64,000 bases of DNA from Larix kaempferi (taxonomy: Eukaryota > Streptophyta > Pinopsida > Pinales > Pinaceae): positions 6,200,001-6,264,000 of the forward strand of contig BSBM01000252.1 of NCBI GenBank assembly GCA_027924585.1. The letters run 5' to 3'. The translations under genes and the position numbers were made by a program. Positions 23,595 to 36,800 of the stretch are shown here, one piece after another; position 1 is the first letter of the stretch; every line of letters starts with the position of its first letter. The notes below the pieces were generated by a model. That model had not been told where the DNA came from, ran no database searches, and saw nothing but the letters and a program-made list of their open reading frames with translations.

Positions 23595-23952
23595 GAAACA
23601 TTGATAAAGGTAAGGAACATTGCATGATTGGGTAAGTCTGAATTGCTATATATTAAGGATTATGATTATTACCAATTGCTTTTGCCTTTAATACAAAGTT
23701 CAATGAACTATGGATTACCATATAACCTTGGCGTTTATTTAGTTGAGATTTCACCGTATTCCTCGTATGAGAAGTTGATTAGTGTACAACAACACACTGC
23801 TCCATCTCCTCCTCAGGTTCAAGTTCTGTTTAATACTTCGGCCTCAGTTTCTGGGGTGTAATCCAACGCTTGATCACCTATTATAAGTTTCAAATTTTGT
23901 TTGTATGAAACTTTCTTGCATAGGGTCGTGCAAGATCTTCAATCTGGGGAGA
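23595..23952. other. Unassigned segment between LTR6 and solo LTR B
   Basis: 358 bp with one short plus-strand frame (23628-23861, 77 residues) that resembles nothing I recognise. It may be the upstream part of the hAT gene or an older host sequence. No BED zinc finger is visible. Confidence 0.4.
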
Positions 23953-25903
23953 TGTTGGCTTCCTATTTTGACTATTTAGCATCATATTTCTAGTTTCAAG
24001 TCACATGAGATTAAGTGCTAGTCAGCCTTATTTAGTGTTGTTTTGTACATGATTATGCCTTTTTAAAGATCAACATTGCTAGGTTTTGGTAAGTGACTTT
24101 TAATTGCTTATTCATTACTTTGCTTTGTTTTTATGTGTGTAATGTAACTTTAAGTTTCCATTTAAATACTTGGTCAACTAATGAGTCTTTGTTTCTTCCA
24201 TGTAGTGGTATCGGTGCTCAGAAGATATGTTGAACCAGCGATTTGGGGGATTCGGTCCACAGTGGAGATATTTCTCTCGGATTCACATTACCTTCCAGAT
24301 GCTTATGAAGATTACTCAAGTGTTGTTTCGTGGATGTCCTTCGTTCAAGGAGCTGTTGTTTTCCATCTTTAGCAGTATGTGGATTTCAGGGGATTTGAAC
24401 TCCCATCTTTGGTTCATATATGCCGAGATAGGTGTAGGGTTGTTAGCTGGATCGATCCTTGCTTCAAGGACGATTTTACTTTGTATTTTCAGTATAAAAT
24501 GAACCTTGAAACCCTAAGTAAGGATGAATACACAGAGAAGACTGTAAAACTCTATTTTTGTCAATAGATCCAGCGTTTATCTTCTTTAAAAGCTTCGATT
24601 TAAGACTGGCAGGCGTTGAGGGCAGGGCCCACCTTCAACACCAAACCTTTGTACTTAAGTATTGTTTGTTTTGCAGTAAGTAGAGTAATGTTTTTATCCT
24701 TTGACACTATTTTTATGGAATGTTAATGGTTTTGTTCACTTGTGAGTTGAAATGGAATGTATGTCTAAAGAACATTAATTAATATCATTTGCATTCAATC
24801 TAGCCTATAGAATCGATTCAGGAGTAGATTTGTGTTTTAACTCTCTTTTACTTCTAGAGTGGATTGCCTATTGATGGTTATGGTTATTGTTCAAAGACTC
24901 TGTTCAGGGTTATGGCATTTACAAATTGTGTGATGAATTTGATTTGATTTATTGTAGAATCAATTTAATGAAGGTTGAGAATAGATTGAAATTTCATATT
25001 TCTTTTATTGGCAGCGTGACATTGAATAGTGAATAGCTCCAATACTTGTCAAGTTTATCAGACTATAGGGTATTTTCGAATCATAGTGTGTGGATTTTAA
25101 CCAGAGTTGCAGTAGATTGTTGAATGAGCAGAGGGTTTACAAACTTTCAGAGTATTTAGGGTTTTTCTTCAAACACCATTTTGAACTGGCTAACTAAGAG
25201 TTGGATTCATGCTTTTTGAGGTTGAATGGAATTATGGTTTATAGCGTTGTTTCTTAGGAGTGAACACCAGTCTCACGATCCACGGAGATTAGAGTGAGTG
25301 TGTATACTTCAAACGGTTTCAGTACCTATTGGTGTGCATTCTTTGAATAGTTCCAGCATTCTATTATATGAATAGAACGTAGCAGCAGGTGAGATTTCAT
25401 TTTGTCAACTGTGTGTGAGTGGTTTAAGATGAAAGCAGAGACAGATTTCATTTAAAAAATTGCTTGTGAGTGAGGAATGTTTGTCTAAGTTTAGCATCAG
25501 GATTGCAGTCTTAACTCAGCATATTCATTGGTAGGCAAGGTTGGAACAAGTTCTTTTTAATAAGTTGTTTCCTATACAGGATAGCTGTAGCCTAGTATTG
25601 TTTTGGAAGATTACTGTAGTTTCATATTGCTTTGAAAGATTGCTGTAGGTTGTTGTAGGTAAGATAGGGGTCAGCAAATTGATTTTCTTTTCTTTATGAC
25701 AGACTTAGGAACCCTTACCATTGATCATTCAGTACAGTAATAGCTTCATCAATTTTATTTTTGTTTGTGAATAGATTAGAATTGCTTGAAGTATGAACAT
25801 TGAGACTAACTTGCCCACACATACAGTGTAGTAGCTCAAAGTATACGTACTCTGGTCAATAATTAAATCAAGGTCAATTAAATAACATTAATTTTAACCA
25901 ACA
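23953..25903 (+). mobile_element. Solo LTR of the second LTR family (copy B)
   Basis: Starts TGTTGG and ends CCAACA; homologous in reverse to 9408-11762. Flanks are GGGAG (with one extra A before the LTR) and GGGAG, so the 5-bp duplication is present but imperfect. A TATAAAA lies at 24493-24499. It interrupts the hAT transposase frame just upstream of GGQPSVRSM. There is no internal region, so it is a solo LTR, more diverged and about 400 bp shorter than copy A. Confidence 0.75.
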
Positions 25904-27629
25904 GGGAGGGCAAAACCGGGGGGGCAACCTTCTGTTCGGTCAATGATTAAAACAAGGGAGAAAGATGAGGCTGACAAGGTTGTGACAAAATGTTTTCTTT
26001 GGAGTGATATACCATTTAACATTGCCAAGAACCCCTTCTACCATGCCATGTTTGAAGCTGCTGCTATTGTTGGCCCGGGGTATCAGGGCCCTTCCTATAA
26101 TGATTTGAGAGGGTATCTTCTTCAAGGGGAAAAGGAAGATTGCACACAAAGATTGGCTAGGCTCAGGGAATCATGGGAGACCACTGGATGCACCGTGATG
26201 TCGGATGGGTGGACTGACACAAAGGGCAAGTCAATTCTAAATTTCTTGGTTAGTTGTCCTAGGGGGACAATGTTTATCAAAAGTGTTGATGCAAGTGCAT
26301 ATACAAAAGATGCACAATTATTATGTGAGTTGATGGATGGCTTTATCCGAGAGATAGGCCCGCAGTATGTTGTCCAAGTCGTCACGGACAATGCTGCTAA
26401 TTATGTTGCTGCTAGGAGGTTGCTCATGGAGAGGTATCCAAGCTTGTACTGGAGTCCTTATGCAGCCCATTGCATTGATTTGATGCTAGGGGACATGGGA
26501 AAAATTCCTTGGATTAAGGCAACCATTGATTCAGCTCGGAGTGTGACCAAATACATATATAATCACACATATGTTCTTTCACTCATGAGACAGTTCACGG
26601 GGAACAGGGAGTTGATTCATCCCGTGATCACACGTTTCGCCACCAGCTTCATTTCACTTCAGTCGCTCCTCAAGAGCATGTTGAAGTTACAGAGGATGTT
26701 TCTTTCTGATGAGTGGGTTGCTTGTGTCCATAGCACCAAACAAGATGGGCAAGCCATAGCCCAACTTGTGCGACATGACCAGAGATTCTGGAGTGCAGTA
26801 GGTGAGGTATGTACCGTTAGTGAACCTTTGGTAAAGGTTCTTCGATTGGTTGATGGTGACAAGCCCACAATGGGCTACTTGTATGAGGCCATGGATAGGG
26901 CCAAGGAAGCTATCTATCGGTACTATGATGACAAGGGTGAGGAAGGACTCACCAAGAGAGCTCAGATTTGGGGTGTGATTGATGAACGATGGAATAACAC
27001 TCTCCATTGTCCCATTCATGCAGCGGGGCTCTTCCTCAACCCTGCTTTCGCTTATGCTTGTGGATTTAATTTTGATGGTGAGGTCATGGATGGTGTTTTC
27101 CAATGTGTTCAGAGGATGGTGCACACTCCAACTAAACGCTCAGAGATTTCTAGACAGATAGAGATGTATAGGATGGTAGCGGGGGTTTTGGGTTATGAGA
27201 TGGCTATCTTAGATAGGACTACAAAGATGCCAGGTAAGTTTCAATTTCAAATTTTGTTTTTTCTTTATATAAATTTGACATTTATTACTTGATAGAAAAT
27301 TAGAAATATATTTTGTTGTCTTCCATTGAATCCTTTCATTTTATTCATTGTAGATGTATGGTGGAAACACTATGGTGGAAAGCTCCCACAGTTGCAGAAA
27401 CTTGTCGTTCGGGTGCTTAGCCAAACTTGCAGTTCATCAGGGTGTGAGCGCAATAAGAGTGTCTTTGAAAAGATACACTCCAAGAAGCGCAACAAGTTAG
27501 AAATGTTAAAAAATGCAACAATGAAGATTTAAATTGCTTATATTTTTTAATTTGTAATTTTCATTTACTACAATTTACCATTGGTCTATTACTAACTATG
27601 GCCCTCAATGTTCATACAGGTTAGGTACC
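25904..27629 (+). pseudogene. hAT transposase, N-terminal and central exons (DUF659 type)
   Basis: Frame runs from the solo LTR edge through GGQPSVRSM (25943 is an internal Met) to a donor at 27234. It encodes the DUF659/RNase H-like core of a plant hAT transposase. Counting from that Met, Asp88 (VMSDGWTD) and Asp149 (VVTDNAANY) are the expected catalytic acids, followed by HCIDLMLGDMGKI and the helical insertion domain. Exon 2 (27354-27495) carries the hAT dimerisation motif CSSSGCERNKSVFEKIHSKK. Intron 1 is 27234-27353 (GTAAGT...TAG) and intron 2 is 27496-27619 (GTTAGA...CAG). The third exon begins at 27620 and is hit ten bases in by a solo gypsy LTR. No BED finger was found. Confidence 0.85.
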
Positions 27630-30600
27630 TGTTATCACATATATAGTAGCCGGGCTACCATACATTATTTTTCTCATTCCAGTACACTATTCAGCCAGTT
27701 CCCTTGCATTTGAGATGATGAGATGAGCATCTATATTGGATCACTATCAGATTGTGGACAGCAGTTATATTCCCCATGCCATGACTGAGTTTCAGGACAC
27801 TCAGAGAGATGACCGATGTAGCCATTATACCATTGGTACAGAGCAGACAGTAGTGCCCAGAGTTACAGTAGCAGTCTCAGAGGACAGATGATGGTACAGG
27901 TTGATGAGCTTTCAGGTATATGACTCAGCAGGTATATCATAGTGTTATGGTTAGATTGCTTTTATACTTATTCTAATAGCATGTCTTAGCACTTAGTGTC
28001 ATGATCTGGCGATCATATAGATATATGGACCTGGTTGATCTATTATATATATTATATTGTCCCTACTCAGACTTAGAAGTTCACTATTCATACTCATTGG
28101 TACATACCCTCCTTAGGGAGAATAGAGGTGATCATTACACCATACTTTGGCTTGCTAGTGTTGGCTCCATCATTTCATTGTCTTCATCCATCCATGGCCT
28201 ACCTTTTAGATTATCACCCTGACTTACTACTTGACTAGTGGCATGGAGGACTTTTCCCCACTGTAGCCTCTGTATTGGATGAGCTTCCCCGTTTATTGTG
28301 TCTCGGCTCTGAGTTGGTGACAATACTTACCTATGGTGAGTTGGAGTTCCTTGTGAATTCCCCCTAGTCACTAAAGTTGTGTTGGCTAAACCTGAAACTT
28401 TTAGTGCTGCCATGTATACAAAATCTGGAAAAATGAAATGCTATATCTTGTATGAAAAACCCATTCATGCAATGTGTTTCTAAACACACATGAATGAGAG
28501 GCATGCCAAATGAACATGGCAATGAAAATGAAATGTTATATCTTGTGGAAAATAAATACCTAGGTAAACAAGCTGTCCATGACACACCTAGAAGTGCTCA
28601 GGTAAACAAGTGCCTTAAAAACACACCTGCAGCAGAAAGCCTAAAAGAAAAATGTAAATCTATGCAATGTGTTTGTAAACACACATAGATCAAGGCTATG
28701 GAAATTTCAGGCCCAAAAAGCAATGGAACTTAAAAGCTACATCTAAACAATTGCTGGCCTTATTTATATTATGGATTGTGCGCATCTGTGAAGGTGAATA
28801 AACCCTCTTTAAACAACTCATCCATTTGTGAGACACCGCCATTCCCTGTGTTATTGCTCATTCAGTACATACTATGGTGTATTCCCTTTCCCTTGCCAAA
28901 GTGTCACAAAGTCAAGACAGTTAAGTCATCCCTTAGCCTAGCCAGTTAATTTAAGCCTTCACCCTTCACTAGCAAATTGATCACAACTATGAAGTGAGTA
29001 TGATCCTGAAAGTCTAGTCTGAGTAATAATAATAATTAACGACACTATACATTTGGATTTAGATCGCCAGTCATGATTACTCTGTGTTATAATTGCTATT
29101 TGAATAAGTTGTAGAGCATGTATTAACCTTGATACTTTGCAGCAGCCTTGGATGATGGTCTGAGTTATAGTTGGTCTTGGTTAGACCTAGTTTGACCATG
29201 GAGGACCATGGGACATGAGATGTTAGACCTTGTGATGATATGGATAGATGATATATGGTCTATGTATACATACATGATGACTCTATGCAGTAGCTACAGG
29301 GTTATGATGATGATTCTGGGGTTGCAGCAGTGTTTGTATATGTACAGCGCATTATTATTGGCCTTGATCCGGTATATTGGATATTTATTTTGATCATGCA
29401 GAGATTCATATGGTGTATGAGTACACATCTTGGATGGATTTGGACCTTCTGAGTCCAATGGGACAGTTTGTTTTCAGTTCCGGGCACTTACAGTGATGAT
29501 TTAGCCTCAGTAGGCTGTCCTAGTGCAGTTTTGGTCTGTCGGAGGCCCTGTCGGAGCAGAGATGACTTTTATCCGGTTGACCTAGGGCGCTGATGATGGA
29601 GGGGGTGGTCCAGCCACTTGTTTTTACCATATTACCCCACTTCCGGACACACTGGTGCCCTCACCTTGACAGCGCCAGCACTCCAGGAGGCTGTTTGGGG
29701 CAGTTTCACGCTTCCCGAGGCATTTCAGGATTGGTAGAAATGGCTATTGAGGAAATCGATTTGAGGCAAAGTTATGGCATGGGATGATCAGTGATGATAG
29801 ATCGGGACCTTCCACACCTTCTCCAGCAGTTTCAGCTTCATCGGGGCCCGCATCCATCACTTATGGCACTTTCTGTGGATTTTTGAGGTCTTTTTTAGGA
29901 CCACGACTTCACTATGGAGGCACGATTTGGTACATTCATGGTTATTTTTGGGTTATTGTGCTATGGGGATTGACCAAGGAGGGATAAAATTACCCCTTGG
30001 ACCCACCATAAGCCTCTTATGATATTTTGTCATCATGATTTGGTGGGATTCCCCTCTTGTAGGGCGATTTTGTCCACTTACATTATGTTTTATTAGTGAT
30101 CCATGTATTTTATTGTTGAGCTCATCTCAACCATTGATTAGACATTTGTATCTTTTAATCTTAGCCACTCATTCAAAAAGTGGTTAGGGTTTTGGTGCCT
30201 CTCCTTCCTATTTAAAGGAGAGAGCCTCTCATTGTAAAGGGACTTTTGGCTCTGGATTATTGGAATAGAAAATTATTATTGCATCTATCTCCAGTGTTGT
30301 GGTGAATGTTTTTAGTGTTCATTCGTTGGTTCTTCATTTGCACTGAGTTATTGGAGATCTTGTTTGCCATATCTTTGTACCACGATTTTGCATCTACAGG
30401 TGGAGGCCGATTTGCTTGGAGGAGGAGGTATTGGTAGGGGAAGACTCTCCCTACTTCTTCTTTGGAGCTCTTCGTTGGTAACAGGGAGTATTACTGTCCC
30501 AGGACCTTCTATTTCATGTTACTATTTGCATTTCTCTTGTATTTCTTCCATACTTGATCTTACTGATTGAATCTTCATTCCTTGGTTTGACAGGTAGAGG

Positions 30601-32154
30601 AAGGCGCACTTGTGGGCTAGGGCATCAAATCGGCAGGCAAATCAACAATCTCTCATTTGATCTCTGCGGGAATCTTCCTCAACATCAAGGCATCTCATCC
30701 ACATCACTCAGGTATGATCTCAAGGTAAGTTCTATCTCCATGATCTATCCAATTGTCAAAAAACACTTAAAACCCTAATTAATCAAAACCCCTTTTTTAC
30801 ATTTTCTCAGATCTACTTAGATCTAGTGGGTTATTGGGCATAATATTGAAAACCCACCTTTATAGCATCCACGGCATCCCGGATCTATAGTTTGGTGAGG
30901 ATTGGCTTCCGTTTGACGCCCTTGCCGTGCCAACTTAGCTCCTCCCAAGCAAAGCGCACTTCCTAGTTTGAGCAAGTTGACCTAGATCTAGTACATGGGT
31001 GTTTGAGATCCCGCTTGATCCATAATCTACACATCAAATAACATATACCCAGGTTGTTACTTTTCTGAAATTCACCTTGTGGGCCCTATTCCACATTTTA
31101 AGGGATTTAATCCCCATTTTGGACCATTAGGTGCACTTAAACTCAGATCTAGTAAGATCTAGCCGTTGGATTGCCACGAAATTATAGATCCTCACTCCTA
31201 ACTGACCAACCTACCCGGATCTAAAGTTTGGATGCCATCCGACTTGTCTTGACCTACCTAACCCTCATTTTTGACCTCCTTGGGCAAAGTCGCACCACCT
31301 TGGAGAAGTGAGTTAACTCACTTCTAGGACGTGGGTACTTGAGATTCTTGCGGATTTGGAACGGGAATAATTCAAAACCTAGGTCTAGAGTATCACTTTG
31401 TCAAATCTCGCCTTGGGGATAGCATTCCTTGTTTTAAGGGATTGTGGTCCACTTGGGTAAAACCTAGATCTAGACACATTTATCCATCAAGACCTCTATT
31501 GCCCACTTGTCCCAAGTACTAGGAGTCCTAAACCACAAGTCAACCCTACTTTGACTCCACTTCCCAATTCCCAAGGCACTGGTTTCTCTCCAAGTTAATT
31601 CAACTTTCCTAGATTGTTGGATTGACTTGTGGTTTGACTTATGCATAGTGAACTAAACCTTTGAAGCTATCATGTATCATGGTCAAGCTTGTCACTTGTA
31701 CTAGTTAGCCCCAATTCAACCCTTAAACTACCCTGCATTGGACACGGTTCCCAAGGCAGTGGATCTTCTGACATTGAACTAGTACCTTAGCCCTAGATCT
31801 CACTTCAAACATTGTAAGTCACTCTCACATCAACTATTAACCAAAGCTATACCTATTGAACCCCTCACTTGGCTTGTGACTTCACCCTTAGGTCTAGGAT
31901 AAACCATACACATAACTTCACTTAGAAATACCTTGATTTGGTGTCTTGGTTTTGATCTCTCCTGTCGGGAGTAGATCGGGTCTCCCCCTTTGTTGTCTGG
32001 GCTAGATAACATAAAGCGAAGGTTGCCTCGACTGGCGTGACAACCATATATTGGAGGTCGAGGTGATCTTGGTTGCACCTTTTGAGTTGCCCTTCCCTAT
32101 TGCCATCCATGACTGGATCCATCCATAGGGGTAACTACAGTTTAGGTGATAACA
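27630..32154 (+). mobile_element. Solo gypsy LTR3, 4525 bp
   Basis: Complete LTR in the opposite orientation to the array (starts TGTTATCACATATATAG, ends GGTGATAACA) with perfect GTACC duplications at 27625-27629 and 32155-32159. With no internal region it is a solo LTR formed by LTR-LTR recombination. TATTTAAA is on the plus strand at 30209-30216. Its sequence groups with LTR4 and LTR5 of the gag-only element. It lies in the third exon of the hAT gene. Confidence 0.93.
30209..30216 (+). promoter_or_regulatory. LTR3 TATA box
   Basis: TATTTAAA in CCTATTTAAAGGAGAG on the plus strand. Transcription from this solo LTR would run into the hAT C-terminal exon. Function inferred. Confidence 0.55.
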
Positions 32155-32669
32155 GTACCCAACGCCTTAATCACATGGTTTATTTCTACTACAATCTAAG
32201 GCTATGGGTGAAGCAACTTGACAAAGAACCTGACATAGAGGCCATAAATTTGGATGCCATTGACACCACTACTTAGTGGAGAGTGGAGTTGGAGGAGCCT
32301 GAGATGGAGGAGGCACCCGAGTGGTTGGAGCCGGAGGAGGGGGAGGATCATGCAGATGATTTGGGGGATGAGACCACAGTGGAGGGGGAGGGTGGGGAGC
32401 AGCAGGAAAATGATCCAGTGTCTACAGATTTTGAGGAGGAGATTGATCTTCCGGTGCAGCCAATGCCACCACCACCACCACCACAGAGACCTATAGTTGG
32501 GGTTGGGGTTGGGAGGAGACAACCCACTTTATCTTCTGCCTCAGCTGGAGTAGTTGGAGGCACTGAATCTTCCACTCCATCCTCATCCCGAGCACCTCCA
32601 CGACCACCTACTGCTTCCAGAGGACGAGTCGTGCCCTTTACCCGTAAAAGGGGTAGAGGGAATCGATGA
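32155..32669 (+). pseudogene. hAT transposase, C-terminal exon with nonsense codon
   Basis: Resumes the hAT frame after the solo LTR: QRLNHMVYFYYNLRLW is the end of the hAT dimerisation domain. A TAG at 32274-32276 interrupts DTT*WRVE. The frame then stays open to TGA at 32667-32669 as an acidic, Glu-rich stretch, a run of prolines (PMPPPPPPQRP), a Gly/Ser segment and a basic tail (RKRGRGNR), like C-terminal tails of other plant hAT proteins. The gene has at least three lesions: two solo LTRs and the stop. Confidence 0.82.
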
Positions 32670-33065
32670 TTAGGATTCCTATGATCTATCATTTTGATTT
32701 TATTATGTACTATTTAGTATCTAGATGCCTCATGATGATTCATCTCATAAGAACATATACTATTTTAAGCTTTTGATGTGATTTTGTATCATCCTATCAG
32801 GAACATGTTTCAGAATTTTCAGTTTAGTGAAGATATGTGACCACTTGACATCTTATGCATCTTATTTATTACTTGTATCATCATATTTATGTAACAATGT
32901 GTCTATTTGATGTTGTTGTTGCTTTATATGTTTTAAAAATTGAAAAAAAATGAGTATTTTTGTATTTTTTGTGGCTTGCCGACATTTTCCGATATATTCC
33001 GCCGATACCGCCGAGAAGTTATATTCCAGACCCTCGCCGATACTTTCCCCGAGACGATATATGCA
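32670..33065. other. hAT 3' flank with CCGAT-rich end
   Basis: AT-rich non-coding sequence, then 32970-33065 with repeated CCGATA/CGCCGA motifs just before recognisable copia sequence begins. Subterminal motif clusters are typical of hAT ends, so this could be the right end of the hAT element, but I could not find a matching left end or an 8-bp duplication. Confidence 0.4.
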
Positions 33066-33550
33066 ACATTGATCTAACTTCAAGAAGGAAATCCACAAGG
33101 AGTCTCAACCTCCCAAGAAGTTCCAAAGGACAAGAAGAAACTACTCCAACTTTCAATGTTTCAATTGTGATAAGATGGGACATATTGCCAGAGATTGTCC
33201 TGAGAGAAAAGAAGAAGTCAAGAGGAAGAGCAACAAAAGACATCATGCTCACCTTGTCGAAGACGATGAAGAAGAATCAGAATATGAAGAACCTCCCAGG
33301 AAGCAAGCAAAGGAAGAACTCGAAGAATATGTCTTGTGATAGTGGTGCTTCAAAGCACATGACAGATCAGAACAAGACTCTCTACAGTTTAGAAGAAAAG
33401 GACTCCCCTCAGAAAGGATCACTAGGAAAATAGGAGAAGCAAAATACAAGCTTGATGATGGAGTAGAGTTCACCATCAGACATTCCAGTAATACCTGCAA
33501 GGAGACTAGGATCAAAAGAGATCCTACCAAACAAACAAAGATAAGTATTT
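33066..33550 (+). pseudogene. Ty1/copia gag end and protease start, frameshifted
   Basis: One frame holds a CCHC knuckle (CFNCDKMGHIARDCPER, about 33157-33207) in a Lys-rich gag tail that runs to EELEEYVL and a stop. The next frame starts MSCDSGASKHMT, the copia protease active site, and continues LYSLEEKDSPQK. A third frame gives GEAKYKLDDGVEF, a later part of protease. So gag and protease are present but broken by frameshifts, and most of integrase is missing. It is probably the 5' part of the plus-strand copia whose RT lies at 45677-47414. The open reading frame spanning 32960-33433 merges non-coding and shifted sequence and is not a gene. Confidence 0.75.
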
Positions 33551-33893
33551 GAATTGTCATTTCTATCACATTGTTTAAATGATAGTATCCAATTGTATAC
33601 ACATTTATTTAGGATGTTTGTAGTGTCATGCATGTGATGGGTAAGTGGCCTATGGTGCTATACAACATTCCATTGCTACTTATCTAGAGTGAAACCTCTT
33701 TGCTGACATATTGGGAGTAGTGCACACTCTTAATAATGTCCCGATAGAGGTGGAAGGCATCTAGAAAGTTACCATATGAATATGGGATATGGATGAATGT
33801 TGTAGCACTGGCTAAGATAGTGTGACTTATTTTTTATGCATATATTTGGAAACTATGAGATGTTTCTAACCATGCTATTGAATTTGACTTGTA
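33551..33893. other. Unassigned 343 bp between copia protease and gag-only gypsy element
   Basis: No coding similarity or clear repeat boundaries seen. It sits where copia integrase would be expected and may be a filler or an unrelated insertion. Confidence 0.4.
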
Positions 33894-33898
33894 GGAAG

Positions 33899-36800
33899 TG
33901 TTATCACCTAAACTGTAGTTACCCCTATGCATGTATCCACTCATGGATGGCAATAGGGAAGGGCAACTCAAAAGGTGCAACCACGATCACCTCGACCTCC
34001 AATATATGGTTGTCACGCCAGTCGAGGCAACCTTCACTTTATGTTATCTAGCCCAGACAACAAAGGGGGAGACCCGATCTACTCCCGACAAGAGAGATCA
34101 AAACCAAGACACCAAATCAAGTTGATTCTAAGTGAAGTAAGGTGTATGGTTTATCCTAGACCTTAGGATGAAGTCACAAGACAAATGAGGGGTTCAATGA
34201 GTATAGCTTTAGTTCATTGTTGATGTGAGAGTGACTTATAATAATTAAAGAAAAGATCCGAGATTAGAGTACTAGTCAATGTGAGAAAATCCACTGCCTT
34301 GGGATCCGTGTCCAATGTAGGGTAGTTTAGGAGTTGAATTGGGGCTAACTAGTACAAGTGACAAGCTTGATCATGATACATGATGGCATCAAGGGTTTAG
34401 TTCACCACACTAAGGTCAAACCACAAGTTAATCCAACAATCTAGGAAAGTCGAATTGACTTGGAGAGAAACCAGTGCCTTGGGAATTGGGATAATGTAGT
34501 AAAAGCAAAGTTAACTTGTGGTTAAGAACTCCTATTGTGTGAGACAAGTGGGCAATTAAAGTCTTGATGGATGAATAGGTCTAGATCTAGGTTTGACCTA
34601 AGTGGACCACAATCCCTTAAAACAAGGAATGCTATCCCCAAGGCAAGATTTGACAAGGTGACCTACTAGACCTAGGTTTTGAATTATTCCCGTTCCAAAT
34701 CCACGAAAATCTCAAGTACCCATGTCCTAGAAGTGGACAAACTCCCTTCTCCAAGGTGGTGCGACTTTGCCCAAGGAGGCCTAAAAGTGGGATAAGTGGG
34801 GTCAAGACACGTCCGATAGCATCCAAACTTTAGATCCAAGTAGGTTGATCAATGGGGAGTGTGGATCTACAATTTCAAGGCAATCCGATGGCTAGATCTT
34901 ACTAGATCTGAGTTTGAAGATACCAAGTGGTCCAAAATGGGGATTAAATCCCTTAAAATGTGGAATGGGGCCCACAAGGTAGAAATCAGAAAAGTGACAA
35001 TCTGGGGGTAGGTTATTGGATGTGTAGATCATGAATCAAGTGGAATCTCAACTACCCACATACTAGATCTAGGTCAACCAACCCAAACTAGGAAGTGTGC
35101 CCTTGCTTGGAGAGGCTAAATGCCTTGGGAAGAGGGTCAAATGGAGGCCAATCCTCACCAAACTATAGATCTGGGATGCCGTGGATACTATAGAGGTGGG
35201 TTTTTAATATCTTACCCAAGAAGCCACTAGATCTTAGTAAATCTGAAAAAATGTAAAAATGGGGGTTTTGATTAATTAGGGTTTTAAATGTTTTAGACAA
35301 GTGGATAGATCATGGAAAGAAATTACCTTGGGATCATACCTGAGTGATGTGAATGAGATGCCTTGATGTTGAGGAAGATTCCCGCAGAGATCAAATGAGA
35401 GATTGTTGATTTTGATTGCCAAATTGATGCCCTAGCCCACAAGTGCGCCCTCCTCTACCTGTCAATCCAAGGAAAATCGATTTCAATCAGAGAGGTCAAG
35501 TATGGAGGAAATACAAGTAAAATGCAATGATAACATAGAATAGAAGGTCCTGGGACAATAATACTCCCTGTTACCAACGAAGAGATCCAAAGAAGAAGTA
35601 GGGAGAGTCTTCCCCTACCAATACTTCCTCCTCAAAGCAAATCGGCCTCCACCTGTAGATGCAAAAACGTGGTACAAAAGATATGGCAAAACAAGATCTC
35701 CAATAACTCAGTGCAAAGGAAGAACCAACGAACGAACACCAAAAACATTCACCACAACACTGGAGATAGATGCAATAATAATTTTCTATTCCAATAATCC
35801 AGAGCCACAAGTCCCCTTACAAATGAGGAGCTCTCTCCTTTAAATAGGAAGAAGAGGCATCAAAATCCTAACCACTTTTTGAATGAGTAGCTAAGATTAA
35901 AAGATATAAATGTCTAATCAATGGTTGAGATGAGCTCAACAATAAAATACATGGATCACTAATAAAATATTATATGAGTGGACAAAATCGCCCTAGAAGA
36001 GGGGAATCCCACCAAATCATGATGACAAAATATAATAAAAAGCTTATGGTGGGTCCAAGGGGTAATTTTATCCACCCTTGGTCAATCCCCATAGTACAAT
36101 AATCATAAAATAGTCATCAATATACCAAATCGTGCCTCTATGGTCAAATCCTAGGCCTCAAAAGACCTCAAAAATCATCAGAAAGTGCCATAAGTGATGG
36201 ATGCGGGCCCCGATGAAGCTGAAACTGCTGGAGGTGTGGAAGACCCCGATCTATCATCACTGATCATCCCATGCCATAACATTGCCTCAGTATCCCAAAT
36301 CGATTTCCTCAATAGGCATTTCTACCAATCCTGAAATGCCTCGGGAAGCGTGAAACTGCCCCAAACTGCCTCCTGGAGTGCCTGCGCTGTCAAGGTGAGG
36401 GCACTAGTGTGTCCGGGAGGGGGGTAATATGGTAAAAACAAGTGGCTGGACCACCCCCTCCAAGCACAGCTCCCTAGGTCAACCCGATAAAAATCACATA
36501 TGCTCTGACAGGGCCTCCGACAGACCAAAACTGCACTAGGATAGCCTACTGAGGCTCAATCATCACTGTAAGTGCCCATAATTGAAAACAAACTGTCTCA
36601 TCGGACTCAGAAGGTCCAAATCCATCCAAAATGTGTACTCATACACCCTATGAGTCTCTGCATGATCAAAATATATATCCAATATACCGGAACAAGGTAA
36701 ATAATAATAATCTGTAAATGATCAAATACTGCTGTAAACCATGAATCATCACCATAACCCTGTAGCTGCTGCATAGAATCATCATGTACATGTACATAGA

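Noticed and set aside
32960-33433. 157-residue ORF as one gene
   Set aside because: It joins non-coding hAT flank with shifted copia gag and protease sequence; only parts match known motifs, in different frames.
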